From positions 660,001 to 724,000 of the forward strand of contig NZ_CP072334.1 in the NCBI RefSeq assembly GCF_018127805.1: a DNA stretch of 64,000 bases, in the 5' to 3' direction. A program made the position numbers and the translations under genes. The DNA comes from Prevotella sp. oral taxon 475 (GTDB lineage: Bacteria; Bacteroidota; Bacteroidia; Bacteroidales; Bacteroidaceae). The notes below the pieces were generated by a model. That model was not told the DNA's origin. It made no database searches and saw only the letters and a program-made list of their open reading frames with translations. Below, one piece after another: positions 51,560 to 60,897 of the stretch (positions are counted from its first letter, which is position 1; the number at the start of each line of letters is the position of its first letter).

Positions 51560-52978
51560 ATGAAAGCAATTAAATATCTACTCATCGGTGTATTGGCGAC
51601 GGGTCTCCATGCACCATTGAAGGCACAGGACAACAAAGCCACAATTGATGCCATCTCGAAAGTGATTAAGGAGAATCCGGCGGCCGCAAAAGACCAAGTA
51701 AAAGAAGTATTCAAAAAGAACAAGAAAAATGCAGAGGTGCTTGCAGGTATAGGACGTGCCTATTATGAGGCGAAAGACACTGCCAATGCCAAGGTTTACG
51801 CCAATCTCGCCATTAAAGCGAACAAAAACTATGCGCAGGGTTACATTCTCCTGGGCGATCTTGAGGTGCTGAAAGATGATGGTGGAGCTGCAGCCAGTTG
51901 GTACCAACAGGCTATTTATTTCGATCCTAAAGAGCCGGAAGGATATTTTAAGTATGCCAATATCTATCGCGGACGCAGTCCGGAGGAAGCTGTTGCTAAA
52001 CTGAACGATCTTCGTACGCAGCGGCCGGACATCGCTGTTGATGCTTTGGCAGCCCGCATCCTTTATTCTTCAAACCGTCTTGATCAGAGTTTGCAATACT
52101 ATGACAAGGTGACCGACAAGAATAAACTGGAAGATGTCGACATCACCAACTACGCAACAGAGGCCTGGATGCTGCAAAAGCGCGACAAAAGTTTGGAGAT
52201 GGCCAAATATGGTTTGACCCGGAATCCCCGGAAAGCTGCTTGGAATCGCCTTGCCTTCTATAATCTCACGGACATGGAGCAGACCGCTGAAGCCTTGAAA
52301 TATGCCGATGCTCTTTTCAACGCTTCAGACAGTGCCAAACTTTCGGGTTTCGACTATACCTATTATGGTACGGCCCTGAAAAACGATAAGCAATACGATA
52401 AGGCTATCGAGATGTTTAAAAAGGCAATGGAAGAAAACAAAGACAACGCCGAACTGCTGAACAGCAACCGGAAATCTCTCTCCGATCTATATCTTGCTAA
52501 GGAAGATTTCGAGCAAGCCACCACCTATTATGCAGCTTACCTCGAAAACGCTTCGAAGAAAACGGCAAGTGATATGGCCGGCTTAGCTACTATCTACATG
52601 AATATGGCCTCAAAGCAAACCGGTGATAAGCAAAAGGAAACGTTGAAGAAGGCTGATGAGATCTATGCTCAATTGGGCGAGAAGTTTCCGGCCAATATCG
52701 ACTTTGCTAACTTCATGCGTGCCCGTATCAATTCGAATCTCGACCCCGAGACCAAAGAAGGACTTGCAAAGCCTTTCTATGAAGCCATTGTTACGTCTCT
52801 CGCAGATAAAGCCGATAGAGACCGAGCCGACACTGCTCGTTTGATGGAAGCCTACCGATATTTGGGCTATTACTACTTGGTGAAGAATGACAAAGCCACG
52901 GCTGATGGTTATTGGAATAAACTCTTGGCTATCGATCCCAATAACGAAACGGCCAAACAAGCTTTGGGCATCAAGTAA
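51560..52978 (+). CDS. TPR repeat protein, exported
   Basis: The protein has 472 residues. A signal peptide ends near APLKAQDN. The rest is tetratricopeptide-like repeats from about residue 40 to the C terminus (for example YYEAKDTANAKVYANLAIKAN and AIEMFKKAMEENKDNAELLN). It should be a periplasmic scaffold. Its place as the last gene of the exbB-exbD-exbD-tonB-pstS cluster suggests a structural or assembly role in energised transport. It is followed by a strong terminator. Confidence 0.88.
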   Translation: MKAIKYLLIGVLATGLHAPLKAQDNKATIDAISKVIKENPAAAKDQVKEVFKKNKKNAEVLAGIGRAYYEAKDTANAKVYANLAIKANKNYAQGYILLGDLEVLKDDGGAAASWYQQAIYFDPKEPEGYFKYANIYRGRSPEEAVAKLNDLRTQRPDIAVDALAARILYSSNRLDQSLQYYDKVTDKNKLEDVDITNYATEAWMLQKRDKSLEMAKYGLTRNPRKAAWNRLAFYNLTDMEQTAEALKYADALFNASDSAKLSGFDYTYYGTALKNDKQYDKAIEMFKKAMEENKDNAELLNSNRKSLSDLYLAKEDFEQATTYYAAYLENASKKTASDMAGLATIYMNMASKQTGDKQKETLKKADEIYAQLGEKFPANIDFANFMRARINSNLDPETKEGLAKPFYEAIVTSLADKADRDRADTARLMEAYRYLGYYYLVKNDKATADGYWNKLLAIDPNNETAKQALGIK

Positions 52979-53032
52979 AGTTGATTTCTATCGGGGACGA
53001 TTCGCCCGATATCCCATTGCGTTTCTATAAAG

Positions 53033-53076
53033 AAGGAGCGCGGCAGAAGAACCTTTTGCCGCGCTCCTTTTTTCCT
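53033..53076 (+). terminator. Terminator of the TonB cluster
   Basis: AAGGAGCGCGGCA (53033-53045) pairs with TGCCGCGCTCCTT (53057-53069), followed by a T-rich tail. Confidence 0.92.
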
Positions 53077-53260
53077 TTTTACAGTAGGAATTCCTTTTGG
53101 GGCTCCATCCTTTTTGTAACAGGAAAGGGTATTCAGATAAAGCCAGACGAGTCGACACTCTTCATTTACCGTTTCCTGTTAGCTCTTATATGGTAACATT
53201 CGTCCAAAAGGGGAGGCGAAACAGGCACGACTGGTAGGCAAGGAAAGGGAAACACGGAGA

Positions 53261-53476
53261 CTATTCGTCGTTTTCCTCTTCCTCTCTAAGCTCAGGACAA
53301 AACGGATATTTTGGACACCCCACGAAGAGCATCAATGCGATGGGAATAGAACTGATGAGAAGACCTATCGAGAGTTCTCGATAGTCGTCTATAAAAAGCC
53401 CAATAACAAGGAGGCTAAACGCAAGGTCGACAATGACAAACAGACTGAATTTCAACCAGAATATAAATGTTTTCAT
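53261..53476 (-). CDS. Small two-span membrane protein
   Basis: The protein has 71 residues. Two membrane spans (about 5-26 and 33-53) are separated by a short loop (IDDYRELS). The C terminus carries GCPKYPFCPELREEEENDE with a Cys pair spaced seven residues apart and an acidic end. No family recognised. It lies alone between the TonB cluster and the envelope-glycan operon, on the opposite strand. Confidence 0.5.
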   Translation of the reverse strand: MKTFIFWLKFSLFVIVDLAFSLLVIGLFIDDYRELSIGLLISSIPIALMLFVGCPKYPFCPELREEEENDE

Positions 53477-53630
53477 TTCTGGAAGTTTTGAGTTTCTGAA
53501 CGGCTAAGATACAAAAAAGAGGCAGAATAAGAAACGAAGGAGACTAAAGAAATGAAAAGCAAAAGGTCCAAACAGGTTGTTCCTCTATAGGGAAAGAGGT
53601 GTCCATATGCGAATTTATCACTGTGGGGCA

Positions 53631-53660
53631 TTGTTATCCACGGCAAAAAGCGTACTTTTG
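53631..53660 (+). promoter_or_regulatory. Promoter of the envelope-glycan operon
   Basis: TTG (53631-53633), a 19-nt gap, then TACTTTTG (53653-53660). The leader to the first ATG at 53679 is only about 12 nt, so there is no room for a long 5' control region. Confidence 0.7.
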
Positions 53661-53678
53661 CACTAAGCGACACTTTGA

Positions 53679-55511
53679 ATGAAGTTTTTAGAATTCACAA
53701 CGAGACTCTTCCGCGGGGTGTTTTGGCCCTTGCGGGTCAATGCCACTTTCTTTTTTTTCATGTACGTACTGGGTATGGTCTGTGCCTGGTGTACACTTCC
53801 AGTCGGCCGCGGAGCACATCTTTATGAATATCTCTATGCCGAACTATTGGTAGATGTCTATGTGTTGTGCGCAATTCTTGCGCTCATCCCTCGGTGTCTG
53901 CGATCTTGGCTGCGCGCGCTGCTCTACCTTATTATATATGCAACAGCAGCGATAGACGTGTATTGTTATGCCCAATTCGGCTCGACCCTTACGCCAACAA
54001 TGCTACTGTTGGTAGCCGAAACCAATGGAAGAGAGGCCGGCGAATTTTTGGCAACCTATCTTTCTTTCGACCTTCTCTTCAGTAAAGTAGGCTGGATTTT
54101 GCTCGTCGCAGGGGTGCATACACTGTTTGTATTGCGCCATTTTGCACCGGAACGATGGCGAGAAGAAGGCCGCTTACTGATAGACAAACTCAAAAAGCCA
54201 ATTCTTCAACAGGCTATGACGACGACATGGGTCGGCGGTGTCCTTTTCACGGGGGGGCTGATATGGAGTGTTTGTCTGTCGGCACATAACAAGACTGCGA
54301 TGATACGACTGATGTCGGGACGTAATATCGGCGAAGTGGAGCACCGATTGACCGAAGATAAACATGCCGTTCTCTATCAGCCTGTTTACCGATTGGTCTT
54401 CAGCTTGTATGCCAATACGCTTGCTGCACAGCAAATCGACCAGCTCATAACTGCCTCCACCCGAGCAACAGTAGACAGCTGTGAATATAAAAGTCCACAT
54501 ATCGTGTTGATTATCGGCGAAAGTTACGGCAAGCATCATGCCCAGATGTACGGTTATACCATGCCCACCACGCCGCGACAAATACGCCGAGAGCGGAGCG
54601 GAAGACTGATAAAGTTCACCGATGTGGTGTCGCCTTGGAACCTGACGAGCTTTGTCTTCAAACATCTTTTTTCGCTTTACGATGTAGGAAGCAAAGGCGA
54701 GTGGTGTGACTATCCGCTTTTCCCGGAATTGTTTCGCAAGGCAGGCTATCACGTTACGTTCATCACCAACCAGTTTTTACCCAAGGCCCGTGAAGCGGTC
54801 TACGACTTCAGCGGCGGTTTCTTCCTCAATCATCCGGTGCTGAGTCAGGCTCAATTCGATACACGCAACGATCGAGTATATCGTTTTGACGAGAGTCTGC
54901 TGGGCGAATACGACCGTTTGCGAGAGCAGAACACCGCGCACAACCTCACCATTTTTCACCTCATGGGACAACATGTGACGTACAAGCAACGCTATCCTAC
55001 CAACAGAGGACGGTGGACGGGGACCGATTACGAAACCCTGCGACCCGATCTGACGAGACGACAAAGGCAGGTCCTGGCGGAGTATGACAACGCCGTGCTG
55101 TACAACGACTCGGTGGTAGATCAGGTGATACGCCGTTTTGAGCGTGAGGAAGCCATCGTCATCTATGTCCCCGATCATGGAGAAGAATGTTATGAAGGCA
55201 ACCGTGGCTTGATTTGTCGTAATCATTCGGCAGAAATCGACTACGACTTGGCCAAGTATGAATTTGAAATTCCGTTTTGGATATGGTGTTCGCGTCGTTA
55301 CGTGCTTCGCCATCCCGAGGTCTATCGGGCAGTGATTGAGGCTCGCCACCGCCGATTCATGACCGACGCTTTGCCACATCTGCTGCTCTACCTGGCTGGC
55401 ATCCACACACGAGATTACAAAGAAGAGAACAACCTTCTGAGTCCGACGTACAACGAACGCCGACCGAGAATTTTGAAAGGAAAAACCGATTATGACACGC
55501 TTCATCCCTGA
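53679..55511 (+). CDS. Phosphoethanolamine transferase-like (EptA/LtaS) membrane enzyme
   Basis: The protein has 610 residues. Five membrane spans lie in residues 1-210. The large periplasmic domain has the alkaline-phosphatase fold: metal-binding IGESYGKHH with Glu281, the candidate nucleophile Thr323 in PWNLTSF, and PDHGEECYE with Asp499 and His500. It should transfer a phosphate-bearing group, such as phosphoethanolamine, onto lipid A or a glycan. The stop overlaps the next gene by 20 nt. Its target cannot be read from sequence; the operon context points to a surface glycan rather than, or in addition to, lipid A. Confidence 0.88.
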   Translation: MKFLEFTTRLFRGVFWPLRVNATFFFFMYVLGMVCAWCTLPVGRGAHLYEYLYAELLVDVYVLCAILALIPRCLRSWLRALLYLIIYATAAIDVYCYAQFGSTLTPTMLLLVAETNGREAGEFLATYLSFDLLFSKVGWILLVAGVHTLFVLRHFAPERWREEGRLLIDKLKKPILQQAMTTTWVGGVLFTGGLIWSVCLSAHNKTAMIRLMSGRNIGEVEHRLTEDKHAVLYQPVYRLVFSLYANTLAAQQIDQLITASTRATVDSCEYKSPHIVLIIGESYGKHHAQMYGYTMPTTPRQIRRERSGRLIKFTDVVSPWNLTSFVFKHLFSLYDVGSKGEWCDYPLFPELFRKAGYHVTFITNQFLPKAREAVYDFSGGFFLNHPVLSQAQFDTRNDRVYRFDESLLGEYDRLREQNTAHNLTIFHLMGQHVTYKQRYPTNRGRWTGTDYETLRPDLTRRQRQVLAEYDNAVLYNDSVVDQVIRRFEREEAIVIYVPDHGEECYEGNRGLICRNHSAEIDYDLAKYEFEIPFWIWCSRRYVLRHPEVYRAVIEARHRRFMTDALPHLLLYLAGIHTRDYKEENNLLSPTYNERRPRILKGKTDYDTLHP

Positions 55512-56625
55512 TCATCCGCTTCGCAGTCCCGAAATAACGCGTGCCGAGGGAGCCTTGTTGCGCGGAATGGCTATCATCGGCATTGTGTTGCACAACTATT
55601 GTCATTGGCTCGGCTCGATTGTGCGGGAGAACGAATACACCTTTCGACAGGGAAACGTAGACGGATTGCTCTCTGTGTTGCAACACCCCGATAGCCGGTT
55701 GCCTCTGCATCTGCTGTCGTTTTTCGGGCATTACGGCGTGCCCATCTTCCTTTTTCTGAGTGCATACGGACTGGAAAAGAAGTACGCCGGCAAGCTTTTA
55801 CAGTCGCCCCCAAGAACTCTCACCAAACGGGTGCGCAGCGTCTTGGGTTTCATGGCAACCCATTACCTTAAACTTTTTCGCCTGATGGCTGTGGGCTTTG
55901 CTATTTTCCTTCTCGTGGATACCCTCACACCGCATCCCTGGCACTATGATATAGAGAAGATCGGAGCGCAATTGTTAATGCTAAACAACCTCTTTTCGCA
56001 ACCCGACCGCATGATTTGGCCCGGACCTTATTGGTTCTTCGGGTTAATGATGCAATTCTATCTGCTCTATCGACTGGTGCTCTATCGGCGGCATTGGGCT
56101 GTGACGGCGGTGCTGATCGCGGTCTGCGTGGTGGTGCAGGGACTGCTTCCGCCCGACGGAGATGCCATGAACCGGTATCGGTATAACTGGATGGGCGGAA
56201 TGTTGCCTTTCGGTTTCGGACTGCTCTACGCCCGATTCGAAAAGTCCCTTGGCACCATTTGTCAGACAAGCATTCGGCTCTTTGTAGGCGTTGCGTTATG
56301 CGTCGGATTAGTGTTTGCTATGAGTCTGAACTTTGTGGGGTGGACCTTCGCCCCCGCTATCGTATGTATGGGCGGCCTCTTGTTGGCAAAAACACTGACG
56401 AGTGCTCCCTTTTTCGGTCTTCTTTCGCAGATGTTGACCTGGTTAGGAAGTATCTCGGCTGCACTATTTGTGGTTCACCCTATTGCCCGAAAGGTCATCA
56501 TCCCCCTTTCTCATCAAGGCCATCTGTACACAGGACTGTTGCTTTACGTCGTCGTGTCTATCATTTTGGCATGGTTGCTTCATCAAGTCATCCGGCGCAT
56601 TCCGCTGCCGCGCCTCAACGATTAA
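55492..56625 (+). CDS. Acyltransferase-3 family membrane protein, first copy
   Basis: The protein has 377 residues with about ten membrane spans. The early GMAIIGIVLHNYCHW carries the family's conserved His in the first span, followed by GHYGVPIFLFLSAYGLEKKY. Members O-acetylate or otherwise acylate surface glycans and lipids, using cytosolic acyl-CoA. It overlaps the phosphatase-fold gene by 20 nt and is 12 nt from the next acyltransferase. The acyl group and acceptor are unknown. Confidence 0.88.
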   Translation: MTRFIPDHPLRSPEITRAEGALLRGMAIIGIVLHNYCHWLGSIVRENEYTFRQGNVDGLLSVLQHPDSRLPLHLLSFFGHYGVPIFLFLSAYGLEKKYAGKLLQSPPRTLTKRVRSVLGFMATHYLKLFRLMAVGFAIFLLVDTLTPHPWHYDIEKIGAQLLMLNNLFSQPDRMIWPGPYWFFGLMMQFYLLYRLVLYRRHWAVTAVLIAVCVVVQGLLPPDGDAMNRYRYNWMGGMLPFGFGLLYARFEKSLGTICQTSIRLFVGVALCVGLVFAMSLNFVGWTFAPAIVCMGGLLLAKTLTSAPFFGLLSQMLTWLGSISAALFVVHPIARKVIIPLSHQGHLYTGLLLYVVVSIILAWLLHQVIRRIPLPRLND

Positions 56626-56637
56626 CACCGTAGGAAG

Positions 56638-57639
56638 ATGCAGTTGAAAGAATTTCAGTGGGCAGGAATCAGCCGATACCGCAGCGAATTGATGGGGCTG
56701 GCCATTCTCTTCGTCATTCTCTTCCATGTCTCGTTGCCCCGGACGGATGCCTTTTTCGGCCTTCGCCGCATGGGCAACATCGGTGTCGACCTCTTCTTCT
56801 TCCTCAGCGGCGTAGGCCTTTGGTTCTCGCTGGCAGAGCGGACGGGACTTAGGAGATTTTTCCGCCGTCGCTATCTACGCATCTATCCCACTTGGTTGAT
56901 CGTGGCTTGTCTTTATTACATTCCGATCTATGTCAAGGGGGGACACAATATTCGGGCCACGATTGATCTCCTGGGCGACATTCTCGTCAACTGGAATTTT
57001 TGGTTGCACGACGAGCTCACCTTTTGGTACATCCCCGCCACGATGATGCTCTACTTTCTCGCGCCGGGCTATGTACGACTTGTGTCGCGTCATCCCGTCT
57101 ACCGATGGCTGCCATTAGTAGCCATTGTGTGGTGTTGCGCGGTGCAGTGGGTAAAGCCCTTGAATGATGCGGTGGGGCATTTGGAGATTTTTTGGAGTCG
57201 CATTCCCATCTTTCTCCTCGGGATGAACTGCGGGCAATGGGTGCGTGACAGTCGAACCGAAACCGGTAGCGCATTGTGGCTTCTTCTCCTACTGATAGTC
57301 CTTCCGCTGGGCACGTGCCTCTACATGGAGCAGCAGTTGCATGGGCGGTTCCCACTTTTCGCAGAGCGAATGTTGTACATCCCGCTGTCAGTCTCAAGCC
57401 TATTATTGTTGAGCAAGTTGTTTTCAGTTGTCCCCGAGCGGGTAAGGCACGCCTTGCGATTCCTGGGCAGTCTGAGTTTGGAGCTCTATCTCCTTCACGC
57501 CCACTTCGTGTTAGTGCATGTGGAGCGTTGGAGACTCACCTATTGGGGAACGGCACTCGTCTGCCTTTTATTGTCGCTCCCCCTGGCGTGGATGCTCCAC
57601 CGTACCGTGCATATTCTAATAAAGAGATTTGAAAAATGA
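56638..57639 (+). CDS. Acyltransferase-3 family membrane protein, second copy
   Basis: The protein has 333 residues with about ten spans. It opens with YRSELMGLAILFVILFHVSL (family His) and NIGVDLFFFLSGVGLWFS. The middle has LRIYPTWLIV and WYIPATMMLYF, as in OafA-like proteins. It differs strongly from the copy upstream, so it is not a recent duplicate. Its stop overlaps the next start by 4 nt. It is a second decoration enzyme for the same surface product. Confidence 0.88.
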   Translation: MQLKEFQWAGISRYRSELMGLAILFVILFHVSLPRTDAFFGLRRMGNIGVDLFFFLSGVGLWFSLAERTGLRRFFRRRYLRIYPTWLIVACLYYIPIYVKGGHNIRATIDLLGDILVNWNFWLHDELTFWYIPATMMLYFLAPGYVRLVSRHPVYRWLPLVAIVWCCAVQWVKPLNDAVGHLEIFWSRIPIFLLGMNCGQWVRDSRTETGSALWLLLLLIVLPLGTCLYMEQQLHGRFPLFAERMLYIPLSVSSLLLLSKLFSVVPERVRHALRFLGSLSLELYLLHAHFVLVHVERWRLTYWGTALVCLLLSLPLAWMLHRTVHILIKRFEK

Positions 57640-58514
57640 GAAACCTCTTGCGCCTTCTCCGTCCACAACAGTGGATCAAGAATGGATTTGTGCTCATCCC
57701 GTTGTTCTTCGGCGGAAAGCTCTTCTCCCCGTCGGCCTCCCTTTCTGGGATTATCGCCTTTTTTGCGTTCAGTTTTGCGGCCTCGGCCATCTATTGTTTC
57801 AATGATATAATTGATGTGGAGGCCGACCGTCGACACCCCGTCAAGCGTTCGCGCCCTATCGCCTCGGGCGCGGTGAGTCTGTCGTGGGCGTATGCGCTGA
57901 TGGGTTGGATGGTTGTGCTCTCAGTTCTGCTCGTGACGCTGCTTCCCATCGGTCGAATGCAGGCGGGGATCGTTATCGCCTTCTACTTTGTACTCAACCT
58001 GGCCTATTGCGCCCGACTCAAGCGTTATGCCATTGTCGATGTATGTGTGGTAGCCTTCGGATTCGTGTTGCGCATCTTTGTGGGTGGATTTGCCACGGGC
58101 GTAACAGTGAGCAACTGGCTCGTACTGATGACCTACCTCCTGGCTCTGTTTCTTTCCTTTGCCAAGCGACGCGACGATGTACTGCGGATGAACGAGACAG
58201 GTGAACCTCCCCGGCAGAACACCATCCGATACAACCTCACCTTCATCAACCAAGCCATCACCATCACGGGCAGCGTCACGTTGGTGTGCTATATCATGTA
58301 TACGGTGTCGCCCGAGGTGATGACCCGCTTCCATGCCCCCAACCTCTACCTCACGAGTATTCTTGTTCTCGTCGGACTCCTGCGATACATCCAACTCACA
58401 GTGGTAGATCGACGCAGCGGCGATCCGACTAAGCTTCTCCTGCGCGACCGCTTTACGCAACTCCTCGTCGCGGCCTGGCTCCTGACGTTTGTCGTGATTA
58501 TCTATTGGGGATGA
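57636..58514 (+). CDS. Decaprenyl-phosphate phosphoribosyltransferase-like UbiA protein
   Basis: The protein has 292 residues with eight or nine spans. The UbiA metal-pyrophosphate motif is NDIIDVEADRRHPVKRSRP (residues 56-74), with the DxxDxxxDRxHPxKRxRPIASG form specific to Rv3806c-type 5-phospho-alpha-D-ribose transferases. A second Asp motif follows, near SFAKRRDDVLR. The mycobacterial homologue moves phosphoribose from PRPP to decaprenyl phosphate, giving decaprenylphosphoryl-5-phosphoribose. It starts inside the end of the acyltransferase gene (4-nt overlap). Confidence 0.9.
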   Translation: MRNLLRLLRPQQWIKNGFVLIPLFFGGKLFSPSASLSGIIAFFAFSFAASAIYCFNDIIDVEADRRHPVKRSRPIASGAVSLSWAYALMGWMVVLSVLLVTLLPIGRMQAGIVIAFYFVLNLAYCARLKRYAIVDVCVVAFGFVLRIFVGGFATGVTVSNWLVLMTYLLALFLSFAKRRDDVLRMNETGEPPRQNTIRYNLTFINQAITITGSVTLVCYIMYTVSPEVMTRFHAPNLYLTSILVLVGLLRYIQLTVVDRRSGDPTKLLLRDRFTQLLVAAWLLTFVVIIYWG

Positions 58515-58542
58515 GATTTTCGGACTTGTCAATTAGTCAACT

Positions 58543-59142
58543 ATGTCTATAAACGTCTCTCTATTCGACTTCGACGGCACCCTCACCACTCGCGACACGC
58601 TGCTCGCCTTCATCCGCTTTGCCAAAGGACGGCGACGACTGTTGTGCGGGCTCCTGCTCCATCTACCCATGCTTCTGTCCATGAAGCTACACCTCTATCC
58701 CAATGGCCGAGCCAAGGAGCGGCTCTTCAGCTTCTTCTTCGCAGGGACGACCGTCGCGCAGTTCCGCCAACTCTGTATCGCATTTGCCCGTGAGCATCGT
58801 CATCTGCTGCGGCCGCAGGGCCTCGAGACGCTCGAAAAAGCACAGAGCGAGGGGCAAATGGTGTTCGTCGTCAGTGCCAGTATTGAAACCTGGGTGAGGC
58901 CATTCTTTCCGCAACTGCCCGAGGGGCATGTCGTGGGAACGCAGGTAGAGGTGATCAACGGCCGACTCACGGGTCGATTTGCCACGCCCAACTGCTACGG
59001 TCCCGAGAAAGTGCGTCGCATCCAGCCCCTCCTGCCCCCGAGACACGAATGTCATATCACAGCCTACGGCGACAGTCGGGGCGATCAAGAAATGTTCAAC
59101 TATGCCCATCAAACGTTTTTTCAACCCTTCCGAACCCGGTAG
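58543..59142 (+). CDS. HAD-IB phosphatase, probable polyprenyl-phospho-5-phosphoribose phosphatase
   Basis: The protein has 199 residues. The HAD nucleophile motif is FDFDGTLT with Asp9 and Asp11; motif II is VFVVSAS; motif IV is YGDSRGDQEM with Asp177 and Asp181. One hydrophobic stretch (LLCGLLLHLPMLLSMKLH, about residues 36-53) may touch the membrane. In gene neighbourhoods of this type such phosphatases remove the 5-phosphate after the UbiA step. Its last 41 nt overlap the next gene in another frame, which points to coupled translation. Confidence 0.88.
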   Translation: MSINVSLFDFDGTLTTRDTLLAFIRFAKGRRRLLCGLLLHLPMLLSMKLHLYPNGRAKERLFSFFFAGTTVAQFRQLCIAFAREHRHLLRPQGLETLEKAQSEGQMVFVVSASIETWVRPFFPQLPEGHVVGTQVEVINGRLTGRFATPNCYGPEKVRRIQPLLPPRHECHITAYGDSRGDQEMFNYAHQTFFQPFRTR

Positions 59143-60862
59143 GCCCCAGCGAGCGGCCGAAATGCTGCGCTTCGCCCTCGTGGGAACGGCCGCCGTACTG
59201 ATACAATACGCCATCTACGCCCTCCTCGTCTGCGCCATCGACCACAACCTGGCCATGAGCGTAGGCTATGGTGTGAGTTTCGTGTTCAACTTTTTGGCCA
59301 GCACGCGCTTCACCTTTCGGGTGGAACGGACGGTGAAACGTGGTGCGGGATTCGCCCTATCACATACGGTGAACTGGCTATTGCAATTAGCCGTTCTCAA
59401 CCTTTTTCTGCGTTTGGGCCTGAGCAAAACTCTGGCTCCCTTGCCCATGTTCGCCATCTGCGTACCTGTAAATTTCGTGATGGTGCGTTTCTTTCTCAAA
59501 CAGAACGGTGTGCGCATTTTCGCGCTCTTCCAACTGCGCCGAGAGGAGTTCGCCCCTGTCGCCCTGTTTTCGGGACTACTCCTGCCGCTCCACGCCTTGC
59601 TCATCGCTCACTACTGGACGCTTTTTACACCACTACGGGCTGAGTATGGCACGATTTTCATCCGCCATTTCCACCTCTCGGGCTTCGACCCCATCACCTA
59701 TTCGGTCATCAGCGAGTGGTCGGCCGGCTACAACGTCTACCGCCACCCCCTGCTCGCTTTCTTCGTTTATCCCCTCTCCCTGCTGAATCAGGGACTGATG
59801 CAGCTCACCGGAATCAACTGCGCCGTCTTCCTCACCGCCGCCCTGTTGCTCTTCTGTGCCCTCTATTCCTTTGTTTTTCTGCATCGCCTGCTGCGCGATG
59901 TCTTGAGTTTATGTTTGGCAGATGCCCGTCTGCTCTCAGCCTTTTTCTTTTCCCTGGCCTACGTGCTGCTCTCGGCCATCGCCCCCGACCATTTCCTCCT
60001 TTCCCTCTTCCTCCTCCTGCTCACACTCTACCTCTCGGGACTGTATCTGCGCCAGCGTGCTCCCCTCCCGACCGTGACCACCCTTCTGCTCTTCATCCTC
60101 ACGGCCGGCGTTTCGCTCAACAACGGTCTGAAAGTATTTCTTGCGGCCCTTTTTACACGAGGCCGCGGTTTCTTCCGTCCCCATTTTCTCCTGCTGGCTG
60201 TTTTGCTTCCAGCCGCTCTGCTGTGGCAATTCTCGCGTTTCGAATATCGACAGTTTGTCTGGGCAGGCGAAGTGGCTCGGCATGAGGCGCGCGCCAAGCA
60301 GAAGGCCGTACGACAGAGGCAGCTCCCCACACTGCAACGGCAGAGCCCACCGCCAAAGACGGCTCCGAAAATGGGTACGCCGATGATGCAGGGCGAGTTC
60401 ATGCGGTGGACGGACGTGTCCACCCCGCGCCTATCGTCCACCGTAGAAAATCTCTTCGGCGAGAGTTTTCAGCTGCATCGCGACCATCTCCTGGAAGACC
60501 TCTTCGGCACCCGTCCCGTCATCCTGCCTTATCGCTGCGTTGTCAATTACGTCGTCGAAGCCCTGCTCGTGTTGCTCTTTCTGGCAGGAGTGATATGCGG
60601 CCGCTACAACCGGCTCTTGCAGCTGGCCCTCTCCTTTGCCCTGCTTGACTGGGCTTTGCATCTGGGCCTGGGCTTCGGACTCAACGAAGTCTACATCATG
60701 ACGGTCCATTGGGCCTACGTCGTCCCTCTTGCCCTGGCCTGCCTTTTCATGAGGCTCCGCGGCGGCTCGCTTCGCCTTTTGCGCGTCCTCGTACTGCTGC
60801 TCACCATCTGGCTCTATGGTTGGAACCTTTCTGCCCTCGTTTCCTATCTTCTCCCGGCATAA
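59102..60862 (+). CDS. GtrA domain fused to a GT-C-like multispan domain (DUF6080-type)
   Basis: The protein has 586 residues. The GtrA domain covers about residues 19-140 with four spans (FALVGTAAVLIQYAIYAL, VSFVFNFLASTRFTFRV). The second domain (about 150-586) has eight or more spans. Its first outer loop reads FHLSGFDPITYSV...YRHPLL with an Asp and a His-Pro typical of GT-C glycosyltransferase loops. It is paralogous to the whole next protein. The fusion of a flippase-like and a transferase-like part is unusual. The start at 59102 lies inside the HAD gene (41-nt overlap); upstream in-frame residues would merely shadow it. Confidence 0.82.
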   Translation: MPIKRFFNPSEPGRPQRAAEMLRFALVGTAAVLIQYAIYALLVCAIDHNLAMSVGYGVSFVFNFLASTRFTFRVERTVKRGAGFALSHTVNWLLQLAVLNLFLRLGLSKTLAPLPMFAICVPVNFVMVRFFLKQNGVRIFALFQLRREEFAPVALFSGLLLPLHALLIAHYWTLFTPLRAEYGTIFIRHFHLSGFDPITYSVISEWSAGYNVYRHPLLAFFVYPLSLLNQGLMQLTGINCAVFLTAALLLFCALYSFVFLHRLLRDVLSLCLADARLLSAFFFSLAYVLLSAIAPDHFLLSLFLLLLTLYLSGLYLRQRAPLPTVTTLLLFILTAGVSLNNGLKVFLAALFTRGRGFFRPHFLLLAVLLPAALLWQFSRFEYRQFVWAGEVARHEARAKQKAVRQRQLPTLQRQSPPPKTAPKMGTPMMQGEFMRWTDVSTPRLSSTVENLFGESFQLHRDHLLEDLFGTRPVILPYRCVVNYVVEALLVLLFLAGVICGRYNRLLQLALSFALLDWALHLGLGFGLNEVYIMTVHWAYVVPLALACLFMRLRGGSLRLLRVLVLLLTIWLYGWNLSALVSYLLPA

Positions 60863-60897
60863 TCCTCTCCACCGTCACTTTATCCCAATCGCAACGC

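Noticed and set aside
52981..53196. Possible 71-residue gene after the TPR gene
   Set aside because: The frame runs through the terminator hairpin of the TonB cluster.
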